From: Thalassolituus maritimus
GTDB taxonomy: Bacteria > Pseudomonadota > Gammaproteobacteria > Pseudomonadales > Oceanobacteraceae
Reading direction: 5' to 3'
NCBI GenBank assembly: GCA_913019975.1
Contig: CAJWBH010000005.1
Location: 62,001 to 126,000 of the forward strand
DNA length: 64,000 nucleotides
Position 1 is the stretch's first letter. The number at the start of each line of letters is the position of its first letter. Of this stretch, positions 34,220-42,895 are shown piece after piece. The position numbers and the translations under genes were made by a program. The notes under the pieces are model-generated. The model saw only the letters and a list, made by a program, of their open reading frames with translations, did no database searches and was not told where the DNA came from.

Positions 34220-34869
34220 TAATTCACTTCGTTGGCGTCAATCAGTCCGTGCCGTAAGGCTAAATGGGTTAACTGCACGTCACTCTTTTCTATACCGAGC
34301 TTTTCAAAGATGCGATAGCGATAACTATTGACCGTTTTAGGGCTCAGAAACAGTGCTTCACCAATTAATGGGACACGTTGGCCTTTCGCAATCATGATGG
34401 AGATCTGGAGCTCTCTTTCAGACAAGGTCTCGAAGGGTGATCCAGCATCATCCTGAAATGGGCGTAATGCCAACTTCTGAGCAATTTCAGGACTGATATA
34501 TTTCTGGCCGGAATTCACTTTAACGATCGCTCTCAGCATTTCATCAAAATGTGCACCTTTGGTCAGGTAACCAGAGGCACCAATTTTCAGGAGTCGCGAT
34601 GTGTAGGGGTCGCCGTCGTAAACAGTCAGCGCAATAATCTGAATCTCGGGCTGACGCTGAAGAATCTTCTGGGTAGCCTCAAGGCCACCGATGCCCGGCA
34701 TGTTAATATCCATAAGGACAACATCAGGCTCCAGGTCGCGCGCTTTCTGCACGGCCTCTTCGCCACTGGCAGCATCGCCGACAACCTCAACCTGCTCAGC
34801 ATCGGCAAGCAAGCGACAAATACCTGATCGAACCAGATCCTGATCATCAACTACTAGGACTCGAATCAA
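34219..34869 (-). CDS. uvrY: Response regulator UvrY/GacA
   Basis: This 216-aa NarL/FixJ-type regulator has a receiver domain (phospho-acceptor Asp in VVLMDINMPGIGG, residue about 54) and a LuxR-type HTH (LSERELQISIMIAKGQRVPL). It is the GacA/UvrY partner of BarA/GacS and normally switches on small RNAs that titrate CsrA/RsmA. I start at the TTG at 34869 (reading MIRVLVVDDQ), which has GGAG upstream; the open frame reaches further but is not protein-like. The uvrY-uvrC pair is widely conserved. Confidence 0.92.
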   Translation of the reverse strand: MIRVLVVDDQDLVRSGICRLLADAEQVEVVGDAASGEEAVQKARDLEPDVVLMDINMPGIGGLEATQKILQRQPEIQIIALTVYDGDPYTSRLLKIGASGYLTKGAHFDEMLRAIVKVNSGQKYISPEIAQKLALRPFQDDAGSPFETLSERELQISIMIAKGQRVPLIGEALFLSPKTVNSYRYRIFEKLGIEKSDVQLTHLALRHGLIDANEVN

Positions 34870-34924
34870 AAAAACATCTCCAGAATTGGCTGGCTGCGAT
34901 AAGGTGTGAAATATACCAAAGCAA

Positions 34925-37639
34925 CTACACCGGGTACATGCGCTTCGATTGCCACGCGTACTTTTCACTGTTCAACATCATTGCCACCTCAACAACACCG
35001 TCAGCAGTATTCAACCGGTTCGAGAAGCCGAGACGCTGAGCCAGTTTCAGCATTGGCCCGTTCTCGGGCAGAACTGATCCGTAGATCTGCAGAACGCCGC
35101 GATCTTTCAGGTACTCGATAATACGGCTCATCAGGTGGAATCCAAGACGCTCGCCCCTGGAATTATCATCAACGATTACAGAGAACTCAGCGGTTACGTC
35201 GTCAGGATCGATCCAGACTCTCACGACGCCGAATATTTTACCGTCACACCAGGCTACGAAAGCCATTTCCCGGTCGTAATCTATCTGTGTAAGGCGAGCC
35301 AACTCGGTATGATCAAAGCGCCGGCGAGCAGAGAAAAAACGCAACCTGAGACTTTCTGCGCTCAGTCGATGATAAAAGGCATCAAGCTGCGGCTCATCCT
35401 CTCCGCGGATAGGCCGAACAAGATATTCAATGTTATTTGGCGAGGTGTAGCTGCCTGACAATTCTGTCGGGTAAGGAAGGATTGCACATTTAACTGGCTC
35501 TCCGACTTCAGCAGCCACACCAATCACGCGGTACCGACCAATCTGCTGGCGGATTGCATTCACTTCAAGCCCCGAGAGCCATGGGTGATTCAGAGCGAGA
35601 TGAGACAATGCGACCAGCCAACGTTCGAGTGTCAGTAAGTCTTTTTCAGGGTATTCCGAGCGTTCCTGAAGAACCTCATAAAAATGGGATTTGCGGATCA
35701 ACTTTTCGGCAAGGTTTGCATTCAGAGGCGGGAGCGCCACCTGGCGATCGACGAGAATATCGGCGGTACTGCCCCCGCCGCCAAAGAAGATGAACGGGCC
35801 AACCTCGTTGTCACGACCAATGCCGAACGAAAACTGAAGATTATCCAGTGCCCGGTGCATGGTCTGTACCGTGTATCCCAATATCGGACTCTCCGGGAAT
35901 CGCTCAGTAATAACCTGAGAAAGCGAGTCGATCGCTGGCAATAGCTCCTTCTCGTTGTGCAGATCGCGAACCACGCTGCGAATACGCTCACGAGGGTTCG
36001 TGCCGTAGGCAAAAGGATACAAATAATCCTTGTGATGGACTCGCAGAACCCAGGGCTTGGGAATTGCTTGAGCGTCCTTAATCAGCTTATTTGGGGTGGT
36101 CCTGAAAATGCTATCAGCGCAGGAGTAGCCGTACGCTTTGAGTAATTTGTAGGCATCCGGTGGCGATAGATAGTCCCCTGCCTTGTAAGAGCTACGAATC
36201 TCTTCATCCAGTCCGGCGTGCTGCGCAGAGACAGGGATCTCGATACTTTCCGGGGTTTCGCGTAACAGGTCCTGTGTCCTCTGGTGCTGAACCATGTACA
36301 TGTAGGACTTGATAGCATTGTCCGGCGTATCAAATGTCGGGATTTTTGCGCGATCAAAACTGGCCCTCGCGCCTTCTACCGAATATTCACCGACCCAGCT
36401 CGTGAGCACCATTTTCTGGGTATGAGCAGCGACCTCTATCAGGGCCTCTGCGTTTGCTTGTGCGTCTGTTCCCAATCCTGGTGTGAATATAACCAGCAGT
36501 GCGTCGACATTACGATCCGTGAGAACTGTTTTAGCAACAGCGCTCAACTGCTCGGGCTTCAGCTCAGGATTAAGAAGCAACGGATTTTCGGCTTTGACAT
36601 AGTCTGGAAGCTGGCTCTTCAGTACCTGCGATCCATCCTTCGTAAAGGTCGCAAGCTCACCACCGTCGTGTAGTAGTCGATCCATCGCGATAATCGCAGG
36701 GCCTCGACCGTTCGCAATAACGGCAAGCCGGGGTCCGAAGCGTTCGCGGCGATTACTCAGGGCGTCCACGCAATCAAACAGTTCATCCGTTGCATTTACC
36801 CTGAGAACCCCTGCTCTGGCTAAAACCTCATCAATCAGGTCGTCGCGGCGAGACAATCCTTTAGGAGAAGACACAGGATTGAGAGGGCTGTCAGAAAAAC
36901 GGTTATTCTTTACTGCCAATACAAGCCTGTGCCTGGAAGCTGCGCGCAGAGACCGAACCAGCGCCCGGCCTGAGCGAATTTCATCAAGCTGGATGAGCAA
37001 TGTCCGGGCCTTAGGTTCCTGAGATATGTAATCGATCAGATCCGGAAGTGTCACGTCCTCGCTGCGACCCAGCGTTGCGACATGAGAGAACCCAATTCCC
37101 CTGCTGTAAGCCCAGTCCATTACGCCAGAGGCGAGCGTTCCCGACTGCCCTATGTAGGCAATACTACCCTGCCTGACAGGGACATGAAGGAAGCTTGCAT
37201 TGAGCTTCCTGTGTGGGATAACGATACCAAGACAGTCAGGGCCCAGAATCCGCATCCGGGTCTGTTTAACGATGCGGTCGATTTTTTCCGAGTTAGGCCG
37301 GAACTGCCGCGAACGTGTGCGCGCCATCCCGCCCGTGAGCACCATGGCGGCCTCGACACCAATAGCGTGCAGCTGCTTTATTACACGCGCAACGGAGTCC
37401 GCAGGGGTACAGATAATAGCCAGGTCGGGAGGGTTCTTCAGCTGACTTATTTTTGCCACCGCCGGCAAGCCATAAATCTCTTTATAGCCCTTGCTGTTAA
37501 CAGGCTGGATTTTGCCTTCGTACCCTGCCTCCAGGAGGTTTCTGACAATTGCACCGCCAAGACTGCCCTGCCTGTCAGATGCACCAATCACAGCGATCGA
37601 CTCGGGCTGCACAAAGCGTTCAAGAGATCGGGTACCCAT
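34925..37639 (-). CDS. pat: Pat-type protein lysine acetyltransferase (acyl-CoA synthetase-like + GNAT)
   Basis: The 904-aa protein has the two-part architecture of Pat/YfiQ. It begins with a large NDP-forming acyl-CoA-synthetase-like region with CoA-binding VIGASDRQGSLGGAIVRN and ligase and ATP-grasp domains. A C-terminal GNAT domain starts around residue 730 (LRLRFFSARRRF, later NSRGERLGFHLMSRIIEYLK). Such enzymes acetylate central metabolic proteins, notably acetyl-CoA synthetase. I start at the ATG at 37639 behind GGAGG. It diverges from an HDAC-family deacetylase gene only 73 bp away, a suggestive writer/eraser pair. Confidence 0.9.
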   Translation of the reverse strand: MGTRSLERFVQPESIAVIGASDRQGSLGGAIVRNLLEAGYEGKIQPVNSKGYKEIYGLPAVAKISQLKNPPDLAIICTPADSVARVIKQLHAIGVEAAMVLTGGMARTRSRQFRPNSEKIDRIVKQTRMRILGPDCLGIVIPHRKLNASFLHVPVRQGSIAYIGQSGTLASGVMDWAYSRGIGFSHVATLGRSEDVTLPDLIDYISQEPKARTLLIQLDEIRSGRALVRSLRAASRHRLVLAVKNNRFSDSPLNPVSSPKGLSRRDDLIDEVLARAGVLRVNATDELFDCVDALSNRRERFGPRLAVIANGRGPAIIAMDRLLHDGGELATFTKDGSQVLKSQLPDYVKAENPLLLNPELKPEQLSAVAKTVLTDRNVDALLVIFTPGLGTDAQANAEALIEVAAHTQKMVLTSWVGEYSVEGARASFDRAKIPTFDTPDNAIKSYMYMVQHQRTQDLLRETPESIEIPVSAQHAGLDEEIRSSYKAGDYLSPPDAYKLLKAYGYSCADSIFRTTPNKLIKDAQAIPKPWVLRVHHKDYLYPFAYGTNPRERIRSVVRDLHNEKELLPAIDSLSQVITERFPESPILGYTVQTMHRALDNLQFSFGIGRDNEVGPFIFFGGGGSTADILVDRQVALPPLNANLAEKLIRKSHFYEVLQERSEYPEKDLLTLERWLVALSHLALNHPWLSGLEVNAIRQQIGRYRVIGVAAEVGEPVKCAILPYPTELSGSYTSPNNIEYLVRPIRGEDEPQLDAFYHRLSAESLRLRFFSARRRFDHTELARLTQIDYDREMAFVAWCDGKIFGVVRVWIDPDDVTAEFSVIVDDNSRGERLGFHLMSRIIEYLKDRGVLQIYGSVLPENGPMLKLAQRLGFSNRLNTADGVVEVAMMLNSEKYAWQSKRMYPV

Positions 37640-37712
37640 CAAACCTCCATTGGTTTTTTGTGTTTGTGCCAGTCGAGAGTACACTGAGCAAAAACAAGAC
37701 GGTCAGGAACAG

Positions 37713-38636
37713 ATGCCATTAGCGTATTACACGTCGGAAGAGCACTTCTCGCACTTTACGGATGAAGACCATCCCGAACACGCCATGCGAATCATGGCCA
37801 TAGAGCAGGAGCTTAAATCTCAGGGCATCTGGGAGCAACTGATTCATGTCAATGGTCGGTCGGCTGATATGCCAGACATCCTTCGGGCGCACAGCAAAGG
37901 CTATGTTGAACAGCTCCACCTGATACAACCTAAGCATGGCCATATCTACGTTGACGAAGATACCGCCATGTCACCCGGCTCACTCAATGCCGCCTTGTGG
38001 TCGGCAGGGTCCTGTACAGCAGCATTGGATGACCTTGCAAAAGGCGAACAGTCGCGTGCCTTCGTTGCAACGCGCCCGCCGGGTCATCATGCAGAACACC
38101 GCAAGGCCATGGGGTTCTGCTTTTTCAATAACGTTGCCATATCAGCGCTCAGGGCTGCTGACGTCCACCACTTTCAGCGGATAGCCCTTCTCGACTTCGA
38201 TGCCCATCAGGGCAATGGCACTATAGATATTCTTGGGAATGATCAGCGTTTTCTCATCTGCTCCAGTTTTCAGCACCCTTTTTACCCATACACTCACTAC
38301 GAGCAGTCAAAGTTCAATAACCTGATCAATGTTCCGCTTGAGTCTGGCACCGGCAGTGCAACCTTCAGGGCTATGATCGAAGAGCACTGGCTGCCAGCGC
38401 TGAAGTCGTATGCGCCTGAGCTTATTATCGTTTCCGCGGGTTTTGATGGCCACAAAGATGACCCAATGGCGGAATTGAATTTACTGGATTCAGACTATAA
38501 CTGGCTTGGCTGTTTGATTGATAACATTGCAGCAACAAGAAACACTCCCGTACTGAGTATTCTGGAAGGTGGATACGACCTCAACGCCCTGGGTCGTTCC
38601 GTCGCTGCATACCTGACAGGCCTGCAGTCAAACTAG
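37713..38636 (+). CDS. Histone-deacetylase-family protein (AcuC/HDAC-like amidohydrolase)
   Basis: The 307-aa zinc amidohydrolase of the arginase/deacetylase superfamily shows the catalytic His pair in RPPGHHAEH (residues about 120-128), the zinc ligands in LLDFDAHQGNGT (Asp and His) and SAGFDGHKDDP (Asp), and the terminal LEGGYDLNAL. Family members deacetylate acetyl-lysine in proteins, or acetylpolyamines and similar small molecules. The ATG at 37713 follows AGGA. It diverges from the Pat-type acetyltransferase, which favours protein lysine deacetylation, though small-molecule substrates remain possible. Confidence 0.92.
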   Translation: MPLAYYTSEEHFSHFTDEDHPEHAMRIMAIEQELKSQGIWEQLIHVNGRSADMPDILRAHSKGYVEQLHLIQPKHGHIYVDEDTAMSPGSLNAALWSAGSCTAALDDLAKGEQSRAFVATRPPGHHAEHRKAMGFCFFNNVAISALRAADVHHFQRIALLDFDAHQGNGTIDILGNDQRFLICSSFQHPFYPYTHYEQSKFNNLINVPLESGTGSATFRAMIEEHWLPALKSYAPELIIVSAGFDGHKDDPMAELNLLDSDYNWLGCLIDNIAATRNTPVLSILEGGYDLNALGRSVAAYLTGLQSN

Positions 38637-38774
38637 CGCGCTTTATTTTCACAATCCCTGTCACACTCTGGAGTGCAAAACTTACCGTCTGTCACAGAAA
38701 GCCACAGAGGTACGCACGATTTTCCCGATTGCAGATGGCATGATTTCAGCAGTTCCAACAAACAGGATACTGCT

Positions 38775-38927
38775 ATGAGACCAAAGCAAGAAACTGGAGT
38801 TATTTACGCAATTGTTGCTACACCAGAATCGCTGTCACGCGTAACAAAGGCAGAGATGGCGCTGATTGCATTGACGGCATGTGTGAGCACATCCGTCCTG
38901 ATCGCTGCAGCCCGATCTTTGTTTTAG
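38775..38927 (+). CDS. Small putative membrane protein (50 aa)
   Basis: A 50-aa frame with an AGGA ribosome-binding site, a polar N-terminal half (MRPKQETGVIYAIVATPESL) and a hydrophobic C-terminal helix (MALIALTACVSTSVLIAAA). It lies alone in the 376-bp gap between the deacetylase and tRNA-Ser and is followed by a strong bidirectional terminator. I do not recognise a family. The terminator and ribosome-binding site are what make it credible. Confidence 0.5.
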   Translation: MRPKQETGVIYAIVATPESLSRVTKAEMALIALTACVSTSVLIAAARSLF

Positions 38928-38971
38928 AACGGTATCTGTACAGATCAATACGAAAACATGAATTCAAAAAC

Positions 38972-39002
38972 AAAAAAGCCCAGCAATATGCTGGGCTTTT
39001 TT
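38972..39002. terminator. Bidirectional terminator between the small ORF and tRNA-Ser
   Basis: Arms AAAAAAGCCCAGC (38972-38984) and GCTGGGCTTTTTT (38990-39002) with an AATAT loop. It can end the small ORF transcript on the plus strand and tRNA-Ser on the minus strand. Confidence 0.93.
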
Positions 39003-39012
39003 ATGAAATAAG

Positions 39013-39103
39013 TGGCGGAGGGATAGGGATTCGAACCCTAGATAGGCTATTAACCTATGCCGGTTTTCAAGACCGGTGCTTTCAACCGCTCAGCCATCCC
39101 TCC
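39013..39103 (-). tRNA. tRNA-Ser (anticodon TGA)
   Basis: A 91-nt class II tRNA on the minus strand with acceptor GGAGGGA, anticodon TGA in CTTGAAAAC, a long variable arm, T-loop GGTTCGAATCC and encoded CCA. Confidence 0.97.
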
Positions 39104-39114
39104 GAACGGCGCTT

Positions 39115-39142
39115 ATATTACCTCTCTCATTTTCCACGTCAA
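39115..39142 (-). promoter_or_regulatory. Promoter of tRNA-Ser
   Basis: Minus-strand -35 TTGACG (39137-39142), 16-bp spacer, -10 TAATAT (39115-39120), then a GC-rich discriminator (AGCGCCG) as in stringently controlled stable-RNA promoters. Confidence 0.65.
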
Positions 39143-39237
39143 CTTCTTTTTTAAAATCAATTCGTTACCGCCTTACCTTTAGAGCTGACAGTACTCAACC
39201 ACAGGGCTATCATGGGTGGTAAATCTTGGGGGCTTCA

Positions 39238-39624
39238 GTGAACTACACCATACTCATATCCAGCTCACCTTTTCAGGGAAGCCAGCATCAATTGGCCATG
39301 CGGTTTATACGTGCGACTCTGGAAAGTGATCATTCGATAAAGAGGATATTTTTCTACGGCGATGCTGTACTCGCTGCAAATCGCCTTCAGACCCCACCGC
39401 AGGGGCAGAAATCGATTGCGCAAAGCTGGGCGGAGCTTGCAGAAGAAATCTCTATCCCTTTACACGCCTGCATTGCTAACAGCGTACGCAGAGGGATTGT
39501 TGATGAGCGGGAAGCTGAGCGCTATAACCTTGGCGTATCATCGATACACCCCTCATTCACGCTCACCGGGCTTGGGGAAATGGCCGAGGTTGTTCATGAC
39601 AGTGAGAAAATGGTGCAATTCTGA
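39238..39624 (+). CDS. tusD: Sulfurtransferase complex subunit TusD
   Basis: The 128-aa DsrE-family protein relays sulfur from TusA to TusE for 2-thiolation of tRNA wobble uridine. The conserved acceptor cysteine is in LHACIANSVRRGI (residue about 79) and the fold marker FFYGDAVLAANR precedes it. I start at the GTG at 39238, preceded by GGGGGC, giving MNYTILISSSPFQG; the in-frame TTG at 39226 is less likely. It begins the tusDCBE string. Confidence 0.9.
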   Translation: MNYTILISSSPFQGSQHQLAMRFIRATLESDHSIKRIFFYGDAVLAANRLQTPPQGQKSIAQSWAELAEEISIPLHACIANSVRRGIVDEREAERYNLGVSSIHPSFTLTGLGEMAEVVHDSEKMVQF

Positions 39625-39968
39625 TGAGCTCTTCCATTCTGATTAACATCACTCGTCCACCGACGCCTGACTGCGAGGCGCTGGAGTATGCACTGGCTAT
39701 GGCGGCTTTTGATATCGAAGTGAAAATTCTTTTCTCAGGTCGCGGCATTGATTGGCTTAACGCGGGCCAGGCTTCGCGCAAACCCGGAGGAAAGTCCCCG
39801 GCTAAGCTACTTGCGGCACTCCCGATGTACGGTATTGATGACATTGCTGTAGCTGGCGGACCGGCAACCTCAGACGAAAGCCCGAAAACTTTCGATACCT
39901 GCCAGACTATTTCGCAGCAGGAAGCGGCAAACTGGGCCAGAGATGCCCATCATGTGGTATCTTTCTGA
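39624..39968 (+). CDS. tusC: Sulfurtransferase complex subunit TusC
   Basis: This 114-aa DsrF-like protein begins MSSSILINITRPPTPDCEAL and ends in the DDIAVAGGPATSDESP region. It forms the TusBCD heterohexamer with its neighbours and has no essential cysteine. The start overlaps the tusD stop by one base. Confidence 0.9.
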   Translation: MSSSILINITRPPTPDCEALEYALAMAAFDIEVKILFSGRGIDWLNAGQASRKPGGKSPAKLLAALPMYGIDDIAVAGGPATSDESPKTFDTCQTISQQEAANWARDAHHVVSF

Positions 39969-39970
39969 TC

Positions 39971-40237
39971 ATGATTGTTCACACCCTATTTTCAGATTCG
40001 CCTGACACACTGAGCCAGGTCAAAGCCGCACTATTGCCGGGGGATGCAGTCCTGCTCGCAGGAGACGGCTGCTACCAGATCGAGAGAGCAAAGCAGATCA
40101 GCTCAGACGCTGATCTTTTTATGCTGACAGAGGACGCTCAGGTCCGCGGAATCAATGAGACTAATGCTCGTCTGATCAGCGATCCCGAGTGGGTAACCCT
40201 GACGGCAGATAGCCAGCAAGTAATAAGTTGGTTCTGA
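39971..40237 (+). CDS. tusB: Sulfurtransferase complex subunit TusB
   Basis: This 88-aa DsrH-like protein starts MIVHTLFSDSPDTLSQV and contains LLPGDAVLLAGDGCYQI, typical of TusB. It completes the TusBCD complex and lies between tusC and tusE with gaps of only 1-2 bp. Confidence 0.9.
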   Translation: MIVHTLFSDSPDTLSQVKAALLPGDAVLLAGDGCYQIERAKQISSDADLFMLTEDAQVRGINETNARLISDPEWVTLTADSQQVISWF

Positions 40238-40238
40238 G

Positions 40239-40562
40239 ATGGCGTCCCTCAATGACCTGACACTGGATAAAGACGGCTTTCTGGTTGAACTTAACGACTG
40301 GAATGCGGATGTTGCTGCAGTGCTTGCGCAAGATGAAGGTATCATCCTTACAGACGCTCATTGGGAAATCATCAATGCCATTCGCGCCTTCTACGCCGAG
40401 TTTGACCTCGCGCCAGCGATGAGACCCCTCTCCCGCTATATTAAGCAGACACTCGGTGCTGACAAAGCAGGGAGTATTTACCTGATGACATTATTTCCTG
40501 AAAGTCCGGCGAAAAAAGCCGCAAGAATAGCTGGCCTTCCAAGACCGGAGAATTGCCTGTGA
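40239..40562 (+). CDS. tusE: Sulfurtransferase TusE
   Basis: The 107-aa DsrC-family protein accepts persulfide from TusD and passes it to MnmA, which is also encoded in this window (57805-58899). The conserved next-to-last cysteine is present in the ending GLPRPENCL. The mid-region MRPLSRYIKQTLGADKAGS is diagnostic. Its stop overlaps the GTG start of the next gene. Confidence 0.93.
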   Translation: MASLNDLTLDKDGFLVELNDWNADVAAVLAQDEGIILTDAHWEIINAIRAFYAEFDLAPAMRPLSRYIKQTLGADKAGSIYLMTLFPESPAKKAARIAGLPRPENCL

Positions 40563-41527
40563 CACAACACGCCCTGGCTGATTACGTGCGCATCCTTGCC
40601 AGAGGAAAGAACGCCAGCCGAAATATGACGTTCGAAGAAGCGCGATTTACGATGGGCGAGATGCTCGCAGGTCGTTATGAAGATGTTCAACTCGGTGCAA
40701 TATTTATGCTGCTGCGGGTACTTGAAGAAACCCCTGATGAAATAGCCGGGTTTGCGTCTGCAGTTAATGAGTACTGGCCCGAGCCAGCTGGACATTTTGA
40801 CCTGGTCTGGTCGAGTTATGCAGGCAAACGGCGCCAGCCGATGTGGTGGGTGCTAGCTGCGCTACTGCTTGGTCAGATGGGGCATCGTATCCTTGTACAC
40901 GGCACTTTGGCTCACACTCTGGGTCGGGTTTATGCCCATGAAGTTTTTCAGGAGCTTGGCTTACCTGCCGCAACCAGAGATTCCCTGGGTACGATTACCG
41001 CTCCATTAGTCTACCTGCCCTGCTCTGAGGTGCACCCAACGCTACAACAGTGGCTTAGTCTTAAGTCAGTCCTGGGGGTGCGTTCACCGATCAATACGGT
41101 GCTTAAAACAATCGCTCCGGCAGGCGTGCCTTCTGTGCAGGGCATATTCCACCCGGATTACCGGACGACTCACTCTATGGCGGCAAGTATTAATCAGGAT
41201 ACGGCTGCCATCATCAAGGGTGAAGGTGGCGAATTTGAGGTAAATCCTGAGCGTCCCTGTCAGGTGACAGTGGTTGTTGAGGGTGAAGAAGCCCAGTTTC
41301 GGATTGCCAATGATTCATCCCACTATGATGATAAAGCCGCAAGCCCGAACACCGAACATCTCATCAAACTCTGGCAAGGCCAGGACCACTCGCAATATGG
41401 TCACGATGCCGTGCTACGTACAGCCGCCCTGGCCCTGTGTGCCATGCTCAAGTCAACAGACTACGTATCCGCTTTATCGCAATGCAGCAAAGCCTGGGCA
41501 GAGCGGGATAAAAGCTTACTGGCCTGA
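40559..41527 (+). CDS. ybiB: YbiB/TrpD2-family DNA-binding protein
   Basis: The 322-aa protein has the anthranilate phosphoribosyltransferase fold but belongs to the TrpD2/YbiB group, which binds nucleic acid and lacks known enzymatic activity. Conserved parts are ILVHGTLAHTLGRVYAHEVF and VLGVRSPINTVLKTIAPAG. The GTG start at 40559 has GGAG upstream and overlaps the tusE stop (GTGA), so it is translationally coupled to the tus genes. Automatic pipelines often mislabel such genes as glycosyl transferase. Its stop converges with cysG, overlapping by 12 bp. Confidence 0.85.
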   Translation: MTQHALADYVRILARGKNASRNMTFEEARFTMGEMLAGRYEDVQLGAIFMLLRVLEETPDEIAGFASAVNEYWPEPAGHFDLVWSSYAGKRRQPMWWVLAALLLGQMGHRILVHGTLAHTLGRVYAHEVFQELGLPAATRDSLGTITAPLVYLPCSEVHPTLQQWLSLKSVLGVRSPINTVLKTIAPAGVPSVQGIFHPDYRTTHSMAASINQDTAAIIKGEGGEFEVNPERPCQVTVVVEGEEAQFRIANDSSHYDDKAASPNTEHLIKLWQGQDHSQYGHDAVLRTAALALCAMLKSTDYVSALSQCSKAWAERDKSLLA

Positions 41528-42895
41528 GCGCCAGTTAAGCGTAGAGTGAAGGCTGACAACGCTCCCCACAATCGTGAGCGTAGGGGCTTGAATCTTCCGG
41601 CCAGCGACGTATTCAGGCATGGAAGCGAGCGTACCCGTGTGCACTTGCTGGTCCGGTAAGGTGCCCTTCTCGATCAACGCAATCGGTGTTTCTGCAGGCA
41701 TGCCGTGCGCGATCAGCTGATTGCAGATCTCCGGCAAACCAACCAATCCCATATAGATTACAAGTGTCTGCTGTGGATGAATCAGTTCATCCCATGGCAG
41801 ATTACAGGTGCCGTCCTTCAAATGCCCTGTTACGAAACGTACGCTTTGTGCATGATCTCGATGAGTAAGCGGGATGCCAGCATACGATGAGCAGCCGCTT
41901 GCAGCGGTAATTCCGGGCACAACCTGAAATGGAATACCTGCCTCTGCTAACTGTTGAATTTCCTCACCGCCACGACCAAAAATAAAGGGATCTCCACCCT
42001 TGAGCCGCAGCACTCTTCGACCTTTCAGAGCTTCATCAACCAATCGCTGATTGATTTGATCCTGAGGGACAGCATGGTCGCTCCTCGCCTTGCCAACGTA
42101 ATGCCGCTCGCAATCATCGGGTAATAGGCTGAGTATGGCTGGACTGACCAAACGATCGTAGAAGACAACGTCTGACATCTGAATCAAACGCAGAGCCCGA
42201 AAGGTCAACAAGTCAGGATCACCGGGGCCCGCGCCTACAAGAAATGCCTCTCCGGCAGAGATATTCTCACCAGAGAGCAATCCCTCGACTATCTTATCGG
42301 CTGATGCTTCTTGTCTTGCCAACACCTGATCGGGGGCCTGAGATTGCATCAGTCTTCGCCAGAACACCCCCCGTTCCTTAGGTGTGCCCTCGCTGCGCAA
42401 CCTTAGCCTCAGCGACTCCAGCCACTGGCCAAGCCGCGAGTAATCTGTGGGGATAAATGCTTCGATGCGGTCTCTGACGAGCCGCGTCAGTGCAGGGGTT
42501 GCCCCACCGGTGGAGATCGCAACCTTCAGCGGTGAACGATCGACAACCGCGGGAAAGGAAAAATCGTTGTCTTCAGGCTCATCAGTACGACAAACCCACG
42601 CGCCAGAGCTTCTGGCGAGACGAGCCTGATGTTCGTTTGTCGCCTTGTCATCCGTCGCCAGAACAACATAGTCGCCCGCTCGGTAATCTTCTTCTCCGGC
42701 GACACGCTCGTGGCAAGTCAGTCTGTCACCAGCCAGATCAAGGATCGCATTATCGATATTGGGCGCAATAACGTAAATCATCGCACCGGTATCGATCAGA
42801 GTTTTCACTTTTCTCGCAGCAACCGCTCCCCCGCCGATGATATAAAAGCGAGCTCGCGATGCATTAATTACGAGGGGTAGATGACTGTTGCTCAC
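41516..42895 (-). CDS. cysG: Sirohaem synthase CysG
   Basis: The 459-aa trifunctional enzyme has an N-terminal precorrin-2 dehydrogenase/ferrochelatase ([38 protein letters not shown]) fused to a uroporphyrinogen-III methyltransferase ([42 protein letters not shown]-type loop and [19 protein letters not shown]). It makes sirohaem for sulfite and nitrite reductases. Its start overlaps the serS stop by 4 bp. Confidence 0.96.
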   Translation of the reverse strand: MSNSHLPLVINASRARFYIIGGGAVAARKVKTLIDTGAMIYVIAPNIDNAILDLAGDRLTCHERVAGEEDYRAGDYVVLATDDKATNEHQARLARSSGAWVCRTDEPEDNDFSFPAVVDRSPLKVAISTGGATPALTRLVRDRIEAFIPTDYSRLGQWLESLRLRLRSEGTPKERGVFWRRLMQSQAPDQVLARQEASADKIVEGLLSGENISAGEAFLVGAGPGDPDLLTFRALRLIQMSDVVFYDRLVSPAILSLLPDDCERHYVGKARSDHAVPQDQINQRLVDEALKGRRVLRLKGGDPFIFGRGGEEIQQLAEAGIPFQVVPGITAASGCSSYAGIPLTHRDHAQSVRFVTGHLKDGTCNLPWDELIHPQQTLVIYMGLVGLPEICNQLIAHGMPAETPIALIEKGTLPDQQVHTGTLASMPEYVAGRKIQAPTLTIVGSVVSLHSTLNWRSGQ

